Shown piece after piece: positions 11,355 through 22,940 of a stretch of DNA of 64,000 nt. Source of the DNA: Malaya genurostris (lineage: Eukaryota > Arthropoda > Insecta > Diptera > Culicidae). How positions within the stretch are numbered: the stretch's first letter is position 1; every line of letters begins with the position of its first letter. The DNA lies in the NCBI RefSeq assembly GCF_030247185.1, contig NC_080572.1, forward strand, positions 96,211,198 to 96,275,197, given 5' to 3'. The notes under the pieces were generated by a model. It did no database searches. It was given only the letters and a program-made list of their open reading frames with translations, and was not told where the DNA came from. A program made the translations under genes and the position numbers.

Positions 11355-11884
11355 GCTACTTGGGACTCATTTTTCTGTTTATCAACTGTAGTTTCCGTCC
11401 TGACTGATACAGAATTATATTCAATTTGAACTGCTTTAAGCACTGATGAGCCGAAGACGAAACGCAAAGAAAAAAAAAACAAAATATGTGATTTTTGCAC
11501 AAATAAACAAAACCCCTAAATATTCAGATTTACATGTTTAGCACGTTATTTCTACTTATCGCTTTCAAATGGCTAACTAGTACGACTGTATGATTTTAAA
11601 AATACCATTCACGTGGCCTACATGAACGCTCTTTGTGATCAAATGATTCTCGTATATTATTTTATTAATTTTCTAACCAAATAATTTTCAAATCACATGT
11701 AAAATTCTGATATTTCTGATGAATGTCTTTTATTACAGCTGATTCAATGGAATTTTACAGCTTTCTCTCTAACGGTGTAGATCTGTAGTATGTAGAATCT
11801 TTCCAATTTCGAAACTTAACTTACGTTTCATTCAAACACTCAAGACCCTTCACATCAGAAAGCTGCACAAATATTGAGGTTTTA
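11355..11884. other. Unassigned AT-rich sequence
   Basis: No gene or repeat recognised. There is a short A-rich tract around 11470, preceded by GCACTGATGAGCCGAAGACG, which looked like a ribozyme core but did not fold convincingly. Confidence 0.4.
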
Positions 11885-13300
11885 AAAACTGTCCCAGAAA
11901 GTATGGACGCACTTTGATTTCGCTGTAAATAATTCACAAGTGTTAGATACTAAAATTTTATTCGATGTACTGATAATATTAGACTACAACAACAGAATAT
12001 TATTCTCAACATTTGCTACTTAGCTGGCGCACCTTCTTGCGAACGTTCCTCATTAAATTCCGTACAGACTTATTGACGACAAGTTTTGACACTTTTTTCT
12101 AATCTTTTTCGAACTGTTGCATGGTTTCGGCTGCCGAGACATGTTTCCTAAGATAAGCCTTCGTTAATGCCCAAAATTCTTATGGCTTCGAATCATGGGC
12201 AGAAGTCGTTTTTGTAAACATTACTTGATGTATATTTCGCTGTTCATTGAAGCAGGGTTTCGAAATCTTACCTTAGCTACAAATTGCTTGCCAGACCATA
12301 GCGTTCTTACCACATTTTTCGACTTCAATCGATGTCTTGGACTGGTTTAATACTTGCCTTTCTCGCACCGTATAATATTGTGGTCCCGGCAAGGATTTGT
12401 AATCGAGTTTTACGTAGGTTTCGTCGTCCATGATTATGCAGTTCAAATTTCCAGCAAGAATCGTATTATACAGCTTTCGTTCCCTCGGCCTGGTCGATAC
12501 TTCTTGTTTCGGACTACGTTTTAGTTGTTTCTGCTTCTTATAGGTTCGAAGATTCAAACGTTCTTTAGCACTAATAACTTTTGACTTCGAAGTGCCCACT
12601 TTTTTGGCTACATCCCGAACTGAAACCTCCTTCTTTTGCTCGAACGCCTTCAGTATACGTTTATCTAACTGAGGGTTAGCAGGTTTTTTTCAACCCGTTT
12701 TCGGTTTATCCTCAAAGGTGTTATCCTCACCGAACTTCCTGATTGCATTTCGCACGGCTTTTTCACTTACTCCTTCGATTTTTGCTATCTTTCTCAGTGA
12801 CAGTCCGCGTTCTGTGCACCATTCGTACACAATTTTTCGACATTGTTCTGCTGAAAGTCCACGCATTTCGAAACAAACTAATGAAAACGAATTCTTCTTC
12901 TTCTTCCTTTCTGGTTGGCGTCACCTCACTTGAGATGACGCCGAATTGATGGCACAGCAACTAAGGCTATATTGCCAGTTAATTTTCGTTTATAGTCCAG
13001 TGGACTTTCTTTTCACTTGACAACAAGCGAAAATCTCGCTGTGTGGCTGCGTCGAATCGTCAAAGTACGGCTGAAAATCCTTTCTTTCTTGCGAAATACT
13101 CGAATTTTCCCCGGACTAACACGATGCAACGTGCTCACCCGTTGAGAGTTTCACCGGAAGTCTGAAAACGAATAAACAACAGCACAAGTGGTTAGAGAAG
13201 AGTGTAAACAACAGGACGCAGCCATAAAAATTGACAAATTCTGAACCATTGCGAAATGGCAGCGGTGTTTGGTTGCGTCCATACTTTCTGGGACAGTCTC
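11885..13300 (-). mobile_element. Mariner-superfamily (D37E-like) DNA transposon, inactive
   Basis: The terminal inverted repeats match for 23-24 bases: CTGTCCCAGAAAGTATGGAC at 11889 and its complement ending at 13296. TA dinucleotides flank the element at 11883-11884 and 13301-13302. The 1416-bp length fits a complete Tc1/mariner-type element. The internal transposase is on the minus strand and is broken. A relative with different terminal repeats lies at 43108-45053. Confidence 0.85.
12273..12866 (-). pseudogene. Broken D37E-like mariner transposase
   Basis: The minus-strand frame from ATG 12866 encodes a helix-turn-helix N-terminus (MRGLSAEQCRKIVYEW, then LSLRKIAKIEGVSEKAVRN), runs through one TGA near 12690 and continues as GTSKSKVISAKERLNLRTYK to the first catalytic motif IIMDDETYVK. 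It ends near MVWQAICS. The remaining 3' part (about 12010-12270) shows frameshifts and a deletion that removes the second Asp and the Glu. The protein would have been a cut-and-paste transposase acting on the flanking inverted repeats. As it stands it is dead. Confidence 0.85.
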
Positions 13301-13302
13301 TA

Positions 13303-14351
13303 CAACAATACAGTGAGTATGATATGCATATTTTCAAATCTAAATATGGTGCGGTTCATTTTGTCAAAATAGTAATGCGTTAATTTTTTTTTTTTAATTG
13401 TAAGTGTTTCGACATTGCAGTAATGATGTATATTGCTATTGCTAGTTGCTGAATCATTACACCGTTGAACTTACTTTCAAACAATTCTGAAAGTGAAAGC
13501 ACCCCTGAACTGGTGCTCAAGACCATGGAGCCACTTCACTTTACGCAGCAGCTCTCACAGCTAACAATGGCAGCAAATGGATTTCTGTGTTCTGGTAGCG
13601 AACAATCAACTTGAAAATCAATTAATGCATCTCAGTTCTGATGCACCTTTGACTCCTGAAGCATCCTTGCTAGAAACGATACGTTAATGGTTATACACGC
13701 AAACGGACCTATGCCTGGAGTAGATTGCAGAGGTGAGCCTACCCTTGGACCAAGAGCGGATGAGTGCAACAAAGAAGTGCTTTCTTTTGTACCGGTTTAA
13801 AATAGGAAATCTTTACACATGGCGATGTTTGTAAATGGAGTGTGCTCTTATCCATCGGTGTGATGTGAGACGAATCAAGTGAACAACATCGTGCTGTTTT
13901 GCTTGCCCCTTTTTAAGTGTTTCTTTTGTCTTGTAAGGTACCATAAAAACCTCCCCTAAGTAATGTTCTCTGTTCCTGTTCAATAAATTTAATATTTTAC
14001 GTAACATCAATTCTATCATCATTCGAAATATCCAAAAACTGGAAAAATAATGGGCAGCTTTTCGATAAAATATTTGCGGCGGCTATACTGCCCCATATTT
14101 GCGTATCAGTTCCATAGCGATTTTTGTCATTTTCGAGTGAGCTTAACGGTTGAACCCGGGTAGATGTAAACTCACAACTCAAAATAATGACAAATTTCAC
14201 CATCATATCTTCTGTACTCTCATAGCGATGTGTACTTTGTTCACTATCTCTTTCGATTATTGTGACGTGATAATATAGTATCTCTTGGATTTTACAATTC
14301 TGTTTCAAAGTTGAAAGTTTCGGGTATCGTTTTATACAAAGAGTTAAGTGA
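13303..14351. other. Unassigned sequence
   Basis: About 1 kb with scattered short open frames on the minus strand and no recognisable domain, RNA or repeat family. Confidence 0.4.
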
Positions 14352-15406
14352 TTTTTTTAAAATAACTATTTATTGAAATGTGAGTTCAAATTAATTTATT
14401 AATATTTAAATCGTTTGTTCAGCCATAAGTGGTGACTTTTCAGCCCTATTATATACATGATTTGGTTATTACCATGAAGAACTCATTTGCTTCCGCAATT
14501 CTGTGATTTTTGTGTAGGGAAAATTCTAAACCTACTTGTATTGTGTAATGGGGAAAAGGAACTTATATATTAACTTACCAACTAATACAGAGAGCGAATC
14601 GATTCAATTGAAGATTGCATCGATTTTTGTCGGAATTTGCTTATAATATTATGTGACATTACATCTAATGGTTCTATATTTGTGAGTCTGTGTAACTCAT
14701 TTGTACTAAACCAGGGAGGACGCTTCAAAATCATTTTCAGAATTTTATTCTGAATCCTTCGAAGCGTTTTCTTCCTGGTGGAACAACAACTTGACTAAAT
14801 TGGTACTGCATAAAGCATGGCTGGTCTGAAAATATGTTTATAAATTAACAATTTGTTTTTAGACAAAGCTTAGAATTTCTGTTTATAAGAGGATATAAAC
14901 ATTTAATATATTTATTACACTTTACCTGGATTCCTTCAATGTGATTCTTGAAAGTGAGTTTTAAACATTACGTTACGTTAAACCTAAGTATTTAGCTTGA
15001 TCAGACCATGTCAATTCCAAGCCATTTAATTTGAAATTCAAACTTCTTTGTACGCGACTGCAGATCACTCTTAGATTTCTACCTGTGGCTAACAGACTTG
15101 TGTCGTCACAGAATAGCGATTTCTGACAACCAACGGGTAGATTTGGAAGATCAGAAGTGAAAATATTATACAAGATTGGAGCTACGCTCGAACCCCGGCT
15201 CGTACGGGTAGCAATTCAGATTTACAATTCTGATAGCTAGCCTGAAGAGTACGATCAGTTAAATAATTTTGAATCATTCTCAACAAGATATTTTTTCCAA
15301 AAGTTTACTGATAGAAGAAAGTAACCTGATTGGTCGGTAACTTGATGTTTCTGCTGGGTTTTTATCAGGTTTGAGGATAGGAATTACTTTAGCTTTTTTC
15401 CATCTT
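14352..15406 (-). mobile_element. Jockey 3' fragment, antisense, internally deleted
   Basis: The reverse complement matches the RT region, 3' UTR and tail of the Jockey element at 18514-23185. The poly(T) at 14352-14358 marks the 3' end, and similarity stops at about 15406 in RT (AKVIPILKPDKNPAETS region). Relative to the full copy at least two blocks are missing: roughly 250 bp before the palm motif GVPQGS and roughly 125 bp around the segment equivalent to 22370-22490. The box SLFCDDTSLLATG is retained, showing that the FCDD variant is a family trait. No target-site duplication was found. Confidence 0.85.
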
Positions 15407-15469
15407 TAATTTCTTAGTCACTCTATAATAAATAATATATAATAAATAACATATAATAAATAATCTTAC

Positions 15470-15690
15470 ACAAAAATATAGATATCTCCATTAAAAATGG
15501 ACGGATTTTGACAATTCGTATAACTCAAAAGGTAAACGTCCGATCTCAAAATCATTCAATAGCGTTCAGGACGACGGGAAGACCTTGCATTTGAGACTAG
15601 TTTGATTGAAATTGGTCCGACCATCTCTGAGATCTCGATCTCTTTGTTGACAACACACATACAGACACACACATCCCGATCATGATTATG
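15470..15690 (+). repeat. Dispersed repeat fragment (CTTTCTCATATA family)
   Basis: It shares the ordered motifs 'atctccattaaaaatgga', 'cgtataactcaaaa' and 'catctctgagatctcgatct' with 54620-54930, followed by an ACACAC-rich run. Non-coding. Confidence 0.6.
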
Positions 15691-16741
15691 AAATTACCCG
15701 ATCAACAGAGCATAACAGGATTCTATCAAAATTATATACGATCTTAATATTCATACCTCGTTATGTTATAAATATGATTCCAAATCAGAAGCAAACATTC
15801 AGGTTTTATTAGGATTATAGCAAGTCCAGATATTATATTAAGGGCCGTTATATTTCAGGTAAAAGTATACTAGAGAATTAAAAAAAAAGTTCAAACACTT
15901 TTGTCGATCATGTTTTTGACTTTCAACCCGAAAAATGCTATGCTTCAATAAAGAGCGGTAACAAACATTTTTTTCCAATTTCTCATACCTGAAGATGCTT
16001 TTGAAAACAATAATTTGATATTTGATTTTGAAACGACAGCCTAAATTTTAAATTTGAGAACGTTCCTAAGTAATTCCTACTTAAATTGTGTAAAGTTTTT
16101 ATTCCCATATTTTTTTTTAAATTGAAAATAATTCAAAAGTGACGCTGCAATAAACGAAAAACAAAATCTAAACTGGGCACAAAACCAAAATCTAAACTCA
16201 GCTCAATACTTTCTCGATTTATAGGTCTTTTAGTTGCAGATTGAAAATAGTGACTTTAGTTTTACCGAACCCCGGATGTACTGGAAATAGAAAAAAAGCC
16301 GGGTGGGTAATGTCAGAGACATAACTGGATGTCGTGAATACGAAAACAACTGACATATTTCTTAACACTTCCGAATATCAATTAGTTGATCAATTGTATG
16401 AATTATGCAAGCATTCCCCTTTTCCACATATTTCGCAAAAAACAAAGAAGGTTTCACTTGATCTAGATTACTGCGAATTTCACACATTTTGTGTAATGCT
16501 CTCCACCGTTGCTTTTTCACCAATGCAAATGACTGGAAGCTGTGACGTAATCGCTCTTGTCGGAAGCGAAACTTGCTTTGCAAACGACACAAAATACATC
16601 TGCTCGCAGTGGCGATAGAATCCAAACTGATCCAATTTTTGTTGAGAGGCTTGTTTTTACCTGATTTCGTTTGTAGCTTTTTCACTAATGGGCGGTCCTA
16701 ACGGCTATAAAAATAGCAGCATATAGAATTTTAATTTCGAT
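15691..16741. other. Unassigned flank of the nested retrotransposon
   Basis: No gene recognised. GGCTATAAAAATAGC at 16702-16716 resembles a TATA box and lies about 50 bp upstream of the I-like insertion. It belongs to the flanking DNA, not to the element. Confidence 0.4.
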
Positions 16742-16755
16742 ATTTCATTTCGGAT
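16742..16755 (+). repeat. Target-site duplication of I-like element, left
   Basis: ATTTCATTTCGGAT occurs here and again at 27498-27511 directly after the 3' poly(A). The first A is ambiguous with the tail. Confidence 0.9.
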
Positions 16756-17443
16756 CATTCAGTAATAGCCGTTCAACCGAGAAGGTTGTGTATAGAAGCG
16801 TACAGTTTAACAACGCTGGTTAGTTTACACGCGTTAAATACGACAACGGTTGAACTACAGGTAGAGACCTGTTGGCAGCAGCCGTTAAAAAGTATAGTCG
16901 TGCTGCATAAGAGAGCCCTAGTGCTGGGCCAAGCTGGTGAAGGAAACAACAAAGGGCGTTTCCCAAGCTCTACCCAGGCCACAATATACAGCCACAAGTG
17001 CTGAGCAGGAGAGTGCAAAGGCACATTGAAGAAGAAGAGTGCAAAGGCACACAGAAGCAGGAGAGTGCAAAGGCACACCGGTGCGAAGGCACTTCGGTGC
17101 AGAAGCATATCGGTGCGGAGCACAAGGAAGAAGGAGACAAGACAACTCGGTCTTTCCACTGCCATACAACACGCAGGTATACACCGGTGACCTGCGCTGG
17201 TTACAGCTGGCGAAGACAAAAGTAAATCGGAAATCGAGTGGTGCTTGATGTCAGGTAGCAGTAGCATCACATCCAACAATCAGCAACCAACAAGAACATC
17301 TAGAGCAACGAGGATCTACACGGCAGTGCAACGGAGATAGACAACAATTTCAAGGTAGAAGTTTTTTCTTTTCCTTTTGATTGAGTACTGTGTAGTGTTG
17401 GTTTCATTTTTTATTTTAAAGTTTGATTAAAAATTTTAATGTG
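16756..17443 (+). promoter_or_regulatory. 5' UTR/internal promoter region of I-like element
   Basis: The 688-bp leader begins CATTCAGTAATAGCCGTTCA; I-type elements commonly carry an internal promoter here with a CAGT-like initiator (family knowledge). GAGTGCAAAGGCACA-type units are repeated about three to five times between 17006 and 17125, with later units diverging into GGTGCGAAGGCACTTCGGTG. GC content is higher than in the surroundings. Open frames here look incidental. Confidence 0.65.
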
Positions 17444-18513
17444 ATGGATGAATCCATGGACGTAAATCCTAGCATGAATCCGATACCCCCACGAACGAAA
17501 AAATATCAGGAGAGCTCTTCTGGGCCTTGGATAGTCTTTTTTAGACGTATATCAAAGCCATTAAACATTTACCAAATTTCTAAAGGTTTGACATCACGAT
17601 TCTCTTCAATCAAAGAGATCATAAAAGTAAATAACGATAAAATTCGTGTTGTGGTAAATAATTTGAAACACGCGAATGATATTGTCTCTTCGGAACATTT
17701 CAATAAAGAGTATAAAGTTTACATACCCTCCAAAGATGTCGAAATTGACGGTGTTGTTACCGAAGCGAGTCTTTCGGTAGATGATTTACTCAAGCATGGT
17801 GTTGGTCGTTTCAAGAACTCTATGCTTGAGGGTGTGAAAATACTGGAGTGCAAACAACTGTACTCAGTAGTTTATGAAGAGGGAAAAAAAGTTTATCGCC
17901 CATCAGACTCGTTTCGAGTGACATTTGCCGGGTCTGCGTTGCCGTCCCATGTCTATGTCGATAAAATTTGCCTCCCTGTTCGGCTTTTTGTTCCAAATGT
18001 AATGAATTGTACGAACTGCAAAAAATTCGGCCACACAGCTACTTACTGTAGTAATAAATCAAAATGTATTAAGTGTGAAGGGCCTCATAAAGATAATGAT
18101 TGCAACAAGGAAATTGAAAAATGTATTTATTGTGGGGAAAGTCCTCATGAAGATATTTCAGTATGCACTGCATTTAAAGTGCACAAAGACAAAATTAAGC
18201 TTTCTTTAAAAGCACGGTCTAAGCGCACATATGCAGAAATGCTTAAAACGGTCATTGATGTCCCCCCTTTGGAAACCGAAAACGGGTTTTTAAATCTAGA
18301 GGAACCAGAGGACTCTGACTCTGACGAAAATAGTGAAGGTAATTCGTTTATCACTACCCAAGGGTCAGTTAAGAGAAAGAAGTCTTCTTCCAAATTACCA
18401 AAAAAGACACCTAAAGTTTCATCTTCAAAAAAAGATCCCCGTGTTAAACAAAAAAAGTCAAAACCAAAGACTGTGCCTCCTGGTTTGTCAAATTCACAAA
18501 CCAATCCAGGATC
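17444..18513 (+). CDS. I-like ORF1 (Gag-like RNA-binding protein), 5' exon-like part
   Basis: The start is the ATG at 17444 (MDESMDVNPSMNPIPP). An RRM-like region at about residues 30-150 includes WIVFFRRISKPLNIYQISKG and VYIPSKDVEIDGVV. Three zinc knuckles follow: CTNCKKFGHTATYC from residue 189, then CIKCEGPHKDNDC and CIYCGESPHEDISVC. The tail is rich in Lys and Ser. The protein would coat element RNA and help form the retrotransposition particle. The frame is interrupted after codon 357 by the Jockey insertion. The remaining 73 codons lie at 23199-23418 in phase, so before that event ORF1 was intact at about 429 residues. Confidence 0.88.
18498..18513 (+). repeat. Target-site duplication of Jockey element, left
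   Basis: AAACCAATCCAGGATC is repeated at 23183-23198. The first three A residues are ambiguous with the poly(A) tail, so the duplication is 13-16 bp. The final C may equally be the first base of the element (CAGTCGG start). Confidence 0.92.
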
Positions 18514-18808
18514 AGTCGGTGTTGAACAGTCGTTCGCACCGCACGCGTATAGCTCTTGGCTCCAGGAATTTTTTTTCTGGCTACCTAGAGTTTCATTGAT
18601 TCAAGGCTTCAGTCTTTTTCAAGGCTACCTGAATCACTAACTAAGTGACTAAGTGATACAAAGAGTGATATTAGAGTGACTAAGTGATACAAAGAGTGAT
18701 ATTAGAGTGACTAAGAAATTAATCAGCCTTTTTTAAGGCTAGCTAGGAGTCTAATCGAAGACTAATTTAGCCTAGTTAATTTAATTTAAAATTTCATTAA
18801 TTTCAAAA
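18514..18808 (+). promoter_or_regulatory. Jockey 5' UTR with tandem repeat
   Basis: It begins AGTCGGTGTTGAACAGTCGT; Jockey elements have internal promoters at their 5' end (family knowledge). A 32-bp unit, GTGACTAAGTGATACAAAGA plus twelve bases, is present about twice at 18643-18713. The copy at 5830 has a different, hairpin-rich arrangement in the same place. Confidence 0.65.
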
Positions 18809-20299
18809 ATGCCTGCGTCCAACCGGAAAGGCAACAAGCCTAAGGCTAAAAATAATTCAATACGGAATAAATCACAATCCGTTATTCAACATTTTTCTAA
18901 TAACATTCACGATCTTATAGAATCTGAATGTAAAAATAAAAGACAACGGACGGATTTCCCTTCCGTTGATCCTATGCCGTCTAACAATATTTACGAGATT
19001 CTTCCTGAATCCGATTGTAGCGACATAGAAGAAAATTCTTCAAAAATTCCCAAAATGGACGCTTGTCGTTCTGGGAAGAAACATCAATCTATGCCACCAG
19101 TGACGGTGATGATTTCCGACTTCAAAGCATTCCGTACTGAGCTTTCTACTTTTCTCCCGGAAGTAAAAGTCTCATTTCAAATCGGACGAAGAGGAGAATG
19201 TCGAGTCTTGGTGGATGGATTGGAAGATTACGAACGTCTTATTCGATATTTGTCCGAAAAACTTCATAAATTTTATTCATATGATATAAAATCAGACAGA
19301 CCCTTCAAGGCTGTCTTGAAAGGATTATCAAATGATCAAAGTATTGATGAAATTAAAAATGAACTAAAAGAATTGCTTGGTTTTGCCCCTTCCCAAGTAA
19401 TACTTATGAAAAAAAGAGCGAATGGTACTTCTCAACCACGCTCTGGAATTTCCCATGAACTTTACCTAATACACTTCAATCGAAGTGATGTAAACAATTT
19501 GAAAACTTTAGAAAAAGTACGTTTCATTTTCCACATTAAAATTCATTGGGAACATTATTAACGGCATAATCGTATTGCTAACTTAACGCAATGTCGTCGT
19601 TGCCAAGGCTTCGGTCATGGAACCAAAAATTGTCATATGGATATACGGTGTTTGAATTGTGGTAAATCGCATTCGAAAGACGTTTGTCCAATGAATGAAA
19701 CCACTGATAAATTTTCATGTTCAAATTGCAATGGAAATCATAAATCCAATTATTTGAAATGTCCTGTCAGGGAAAAAATTTTAAACGCTCGTTCGCTTAG
19801 ACAACAAGTCAAATCAACGACCTTAAATTTACAGAATATACCTGAAAATTCTTCTAAGGCACCTGCCAATTCGTCTTCTAACGAAAACAATTTATTGACA
19901 GGTAGATCGACCTCGTCATCATCTTCTTCTAATGTCAGTTATGCTGGTATATTAGGTAGAAATCTATCTCCTATTTCTTCTAATGTAAATAATCAAAACA
20001 CAGGAGTGCCTTGCAGTTCTTCTTCTAACGAAAACAATTTATTAATAGGTAGACCGGCCAAATCATCTTCTTCTAATGGCAGTCTACCTACAAATATTCC
20101 TTCAATGCCATTCGCTTCTTTAAATGAAGTTGATTTAGGCGATATAACTGAAAATAAAATGATCTACCTACAAGATCAACTTTTTCAAATGATCATCCAA
20201 ATGAATTCGACTTCATCACTTTTTGAAGCATTTCAAATCGGATGGAAATTTGCAAATAATATTATAATGAATTTAAAATTTAACAGTGATGTTAAATAA
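18809..20299 (+). pseudogene. Jockey ORF1 (Gag-like), one in-frame stop
   Basis: Translation from ATG 18809 runs 496 codons to TAA 20297-20299 with a single internal TAA at codon 251 (19559-19561). Residues 100-250 contain the zinc-finger-associated region typical of Jockey ORF1 (RPFKAVLKGL, YLIHFNRSDV, IKIHWEHY). Three zinc knuckles start at residue 262: CRRCQGFGHGTKNC, CLNCGKSHSKDVC and CSNCNGNHKSNYLKC. A Ser/Asn-rich stretch follows. Since the stop lies just before the knuckles, the product would lack nucleic-acid binding. The 5830 copy reads a sense codon (AAA region) at this position, so the stop is private to this copy. Confidence 0.9.
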
Positions 20300-22940
20300 T
20301 TATTTGAATATTTTAAATTGGAATGCTCGATCTTTGAAATCGAGTGAAGATGAATTTTATAATTTTCTCAAAGTTCACAAAATTCATATTGCCATTGTGA
20401 CAGAAACTTTTCTTAAACCAAATGTAAAATTGAAAAGTAATCCACATTATGTGGTTCATCGATTTGACAGGTTTACTGGAATTGGTGGTGGAGTTGCCAT
20501 TTTTGTCCAACGGCAAATTAAACATCGAATTTTACCTTCTTTCAATACTAAAGTTATTGAAAGCTTGGGAATCGAAGTTGAAACCATTCATGGAATTCAT
20601 TTCATCGCTGGAGCATATTTGCCATTCCAATGCACCGGCGAACAATTAAATTTCTTTAAAGGCGATTTGCAAAAACTTACAAGATATCGATCGAAATTTT
20701 TCGTAATAGGGGACTTAAATGCTAAGCATATCCAGTGGAATTGTAGACAAAATAACAGTAATGGTAAAATACTTCATAATCAACTCTCAGCTGGTTACTT
20801 CACAGTTCTTCATCCCAGTAATCCTACTTGTTTCTCTTCCGTGAAAAACCCGTCTACAATTGATCTGGTTCTAACAGATCAAAGTCACATTTGTAGTGAA
20901 CCGATTACACATGCTGACTTTGACTCAGATCATCTTCCTGTAACATTCAGACTTTCCAACGAAGCTATAATTAATCCAATTAGTTCTATTTTCAACTATC
21001 ATAGAGCTAATTGGTTGGATTACAGATCTCACATTGAAAATCATGTGGATCATGAAACTATTTTAGAAAATTCTGCGGACATCGACACAGCAATTGATAA
21101 TTTGAATCATTATATTATCGAAGCTAGAAATCTTTCAGTTCCCAAAGCTCAAACTAAATTAAATTCTCCTATCATCGATGACAATCTTCAACTGCTCATT
21201 CGGTTGAAGAATGTTCGTCGACGACAATATCAACGTTCTCGTGATCCTGCTATGAAAAACATAGTTAAGGATTTACAAAAAGAAATTAAACATAGATTTA
21301 CTCTTTTGCGAAATGAAAATTTCGCTAAAGAAGTTGAACAAATTAAACCATATTCTAAACCTTTCTGGAAACTTTCTAAGGTTCTTAAGAAACCTCAGAA
21401 ACCAATTCCTGCTCTCAAGGAAGGAAATCAAATACTTCTTACAAATGGTGAAAAAGCTCAAAAACTTGCTCAGCAGTTCGAGAGTGTCCACAATTTTAAT
21501 TTAAACGTTGTGAGTCCTATTGAAAATGAAGTCTCACTGAAGTATGATCATATTTCAACCCAAGTGTTATTACCAAATGACATTCTTGAGACCAATTTTG
21601 ATGAAATTAAATCAATTATTAGGAAACTCAAAAACATGAAGGCTCCTGGTAATGATGGAATTTTTAATATTCTTATTAAAAATCTTCCCGATGTTGCCTT
21701 GAGACTCCTGGTTAAAATTTTCAACAAGTGTTTTTCATTAGCTTACTTCCCAAAAAGATGGAAAAACGCTAAAGTAATTCCTATCCTAAAACCTGATAAA
21801 AACCCAGCAGAAACATCAAGTTATCGCCCAATTAGTTTACTTTCTTCTATCAGTAAACTTTTTGAAAAAATTATCTTGTTAAGAATGATGACTCATATAA
21901 ATGAGAATTCAATTTTTTTACCAGAGCAGTTTGGATTTCGTCATGAACATTCAACTACTCATCAACTTGTCAGAGTAACGAACATGATAAAATCAAATAA
22001 ATCTTCTGGGTTATCCACTGGAGTTGCTTTTCTAGACATAGAAAAAGCATTCGACAGTGTTTGGCACAAAGGTTTAATAGCAAAAATGTCTGATTTCCAG
22101 TTTCCTATTTATTTGATCAAAATGATTCAAAATTATTTAACTGATCGTACTCTTCAGGTTAGCTATCAGAATTGTAAATCTGAATTGCTACCCGTACGAG
22201 CCGGTGTTCCGCAGGGTTCGAGTGTAGCTCCAATCTTGTATAATATTTTCACTTCTGATCTTCCAAATCTACCCGTTGGTTGTCAGAAATCGCTATTCTG
22301 TGACGACACAAGTCTGTTAGCCACAGGTAGAAATCTAAGAGTGATCTGCAGTCGCCTACAAAGAAGTTTAAATATTTTCAGTGATTATCTGTCAAAATGG
22401 AAAATTAAACCAAATGCAGCAAAAACGCAATTAATTATCTTTCCTCACAAGCCAAGAGCTTCTTTTCTAAAACCAAACAATAATCACATTCTCAAATTGA
22501 ATGGCTTGGAATTGACATGGTCTGATCAAGCTAAATACTTAGGTTTAACGTATGACAAAAAACTCACTTTCAAGGATCACATTGAAGGAATCCCGGCAAA
22601 GTGTAATAAATATATTAAATGTTTATATCCTCTTATAAACAGAAATTCTAAGCTCTGTCTAAAAAACAAATTGTTAATTTATAAACAAATTTTCAGACCA
22701 GCCATGCTTTATGCGGTACCAATTTGGTCAAGCTGTTGTTCCACCAGGAAGAAAACGCTTCAAAGGATTCAGAATAAAATTCTGAAAATGATTCTGAAGC
22801 GTCCTCCCTGGTTTAGTATGAATGAGTTACACAGACTCACAAATATAGAACCATTAGATGTAATGTCACATAATATTATAAGCAAATTCCGACAAAAATC
22901 GATGCAATCTTCAATTGAATCGATTCGCTCTCTGTATTAG
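20289..22940 (+). CDS. Jockey ORF2: AP endonuclease and reverse transcriptase
   Basis: The intact protein of 883 residues starts at ATG 20289, which overlaps the last 11 bases of ORF1 in another frame; a GTG one codon earlier is not needed. The endonuclease has N12 (LNWNAR), E39 (VTETFL), D142 (GDLNAKH) and D214-H215 (SDHLPV). RT includes SSYRPISLLSSISKLFEKII, D583 in FLDIEKAFDSVWH, AGVPQGSSVAPILYN and the catalytic box at 671-673, which reads F-C-D-D instead of F/Y-A-D-D. There is no RNase H. The enzyme nicks target DNA and copies element RNA onto it. With all frames open it may still be functional, depending on the effect of the Cys substitution. Confidence 0.93.
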   Translation: MLNNYLNILNWNARSLKSSEDEFYNFLKVHKIHIAIVTETFLKPNVKLKSNPHYVVHRFDRFTGIGGGVAIFVQRQIKHRILPSFNTKVIESLGIEVETIHGIHFIAGAYLPFQCTGEQLNFFKGDLQKLTRYRSKFFVIGDLNAKHIQWNCRQNNSNGKILHNQLSAGYFTVLHPSNPTCFSSVKNPSTIDLVLTDQSHICSEPITHADFDSDHLPVTFRLSNEAIINPISSIFNYHRANWLDYRSHIENHVDHETILENSADIDTAIDNLNHYIIEARNLSVPKAQTKLNSPIIDDNLQLLIRLKNVRRRQYQRSRDPAMKNIVKDLQKEIKHRFTLLRNENFAKEVEQIKPYSKPFWKLSKVLKKPQKPIPALKEGNQILLTNGEKAQKLAQQFESVHNFNLNVVSPIENEVSLKYDHISTQVLLPNDILETNFDEIKSIIRKLKNMKAPGNDGIFNILIKNLPDVALRLLVKIFNKCFSLAYFPKRWKNAKVIPILKPDKNPAETSSYRPISLLSSISKLFEKIILLRMMTHINENSIFLPEQFGFRHEHSTTHQLVRVTNMIKSNKSSGLSTGVAFLDIEKAFDSVWHKGLIAKMSDFQFPIYLIKMIQNYLTDRTLQVSYQNCKSELLPVRAGVPQGSSVAPILYNIFTSDLPNLPVGCQKSLFCDDTSLLATGRNLRVICSRLQRSLNIFSDYLSKWKIKPNAAKTQLIIFPHKPRASFLKPNNNHILKLNGLELTWSDQAKYLGLTYDKKLTFKDHIEGIPAKCNKYIKCLYPLINRNSKLCLKNKLLIYKQIFRPAMLYAVPIWSSCCSTRKKTLQRIQNKILKMILKRPPWFSMNELHRLTNIEPLDVMSHNIISKFRQKSMQSSIESIRSLY

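Noticed and set aside
11450..11475. CTGATGA ... GAAAC resembling a hammerhead ribozyme core
   Set aside because: Stem II has a mismatch in three pairs and no matching stem I/III or GUH cleavage site was found within 100 bases.
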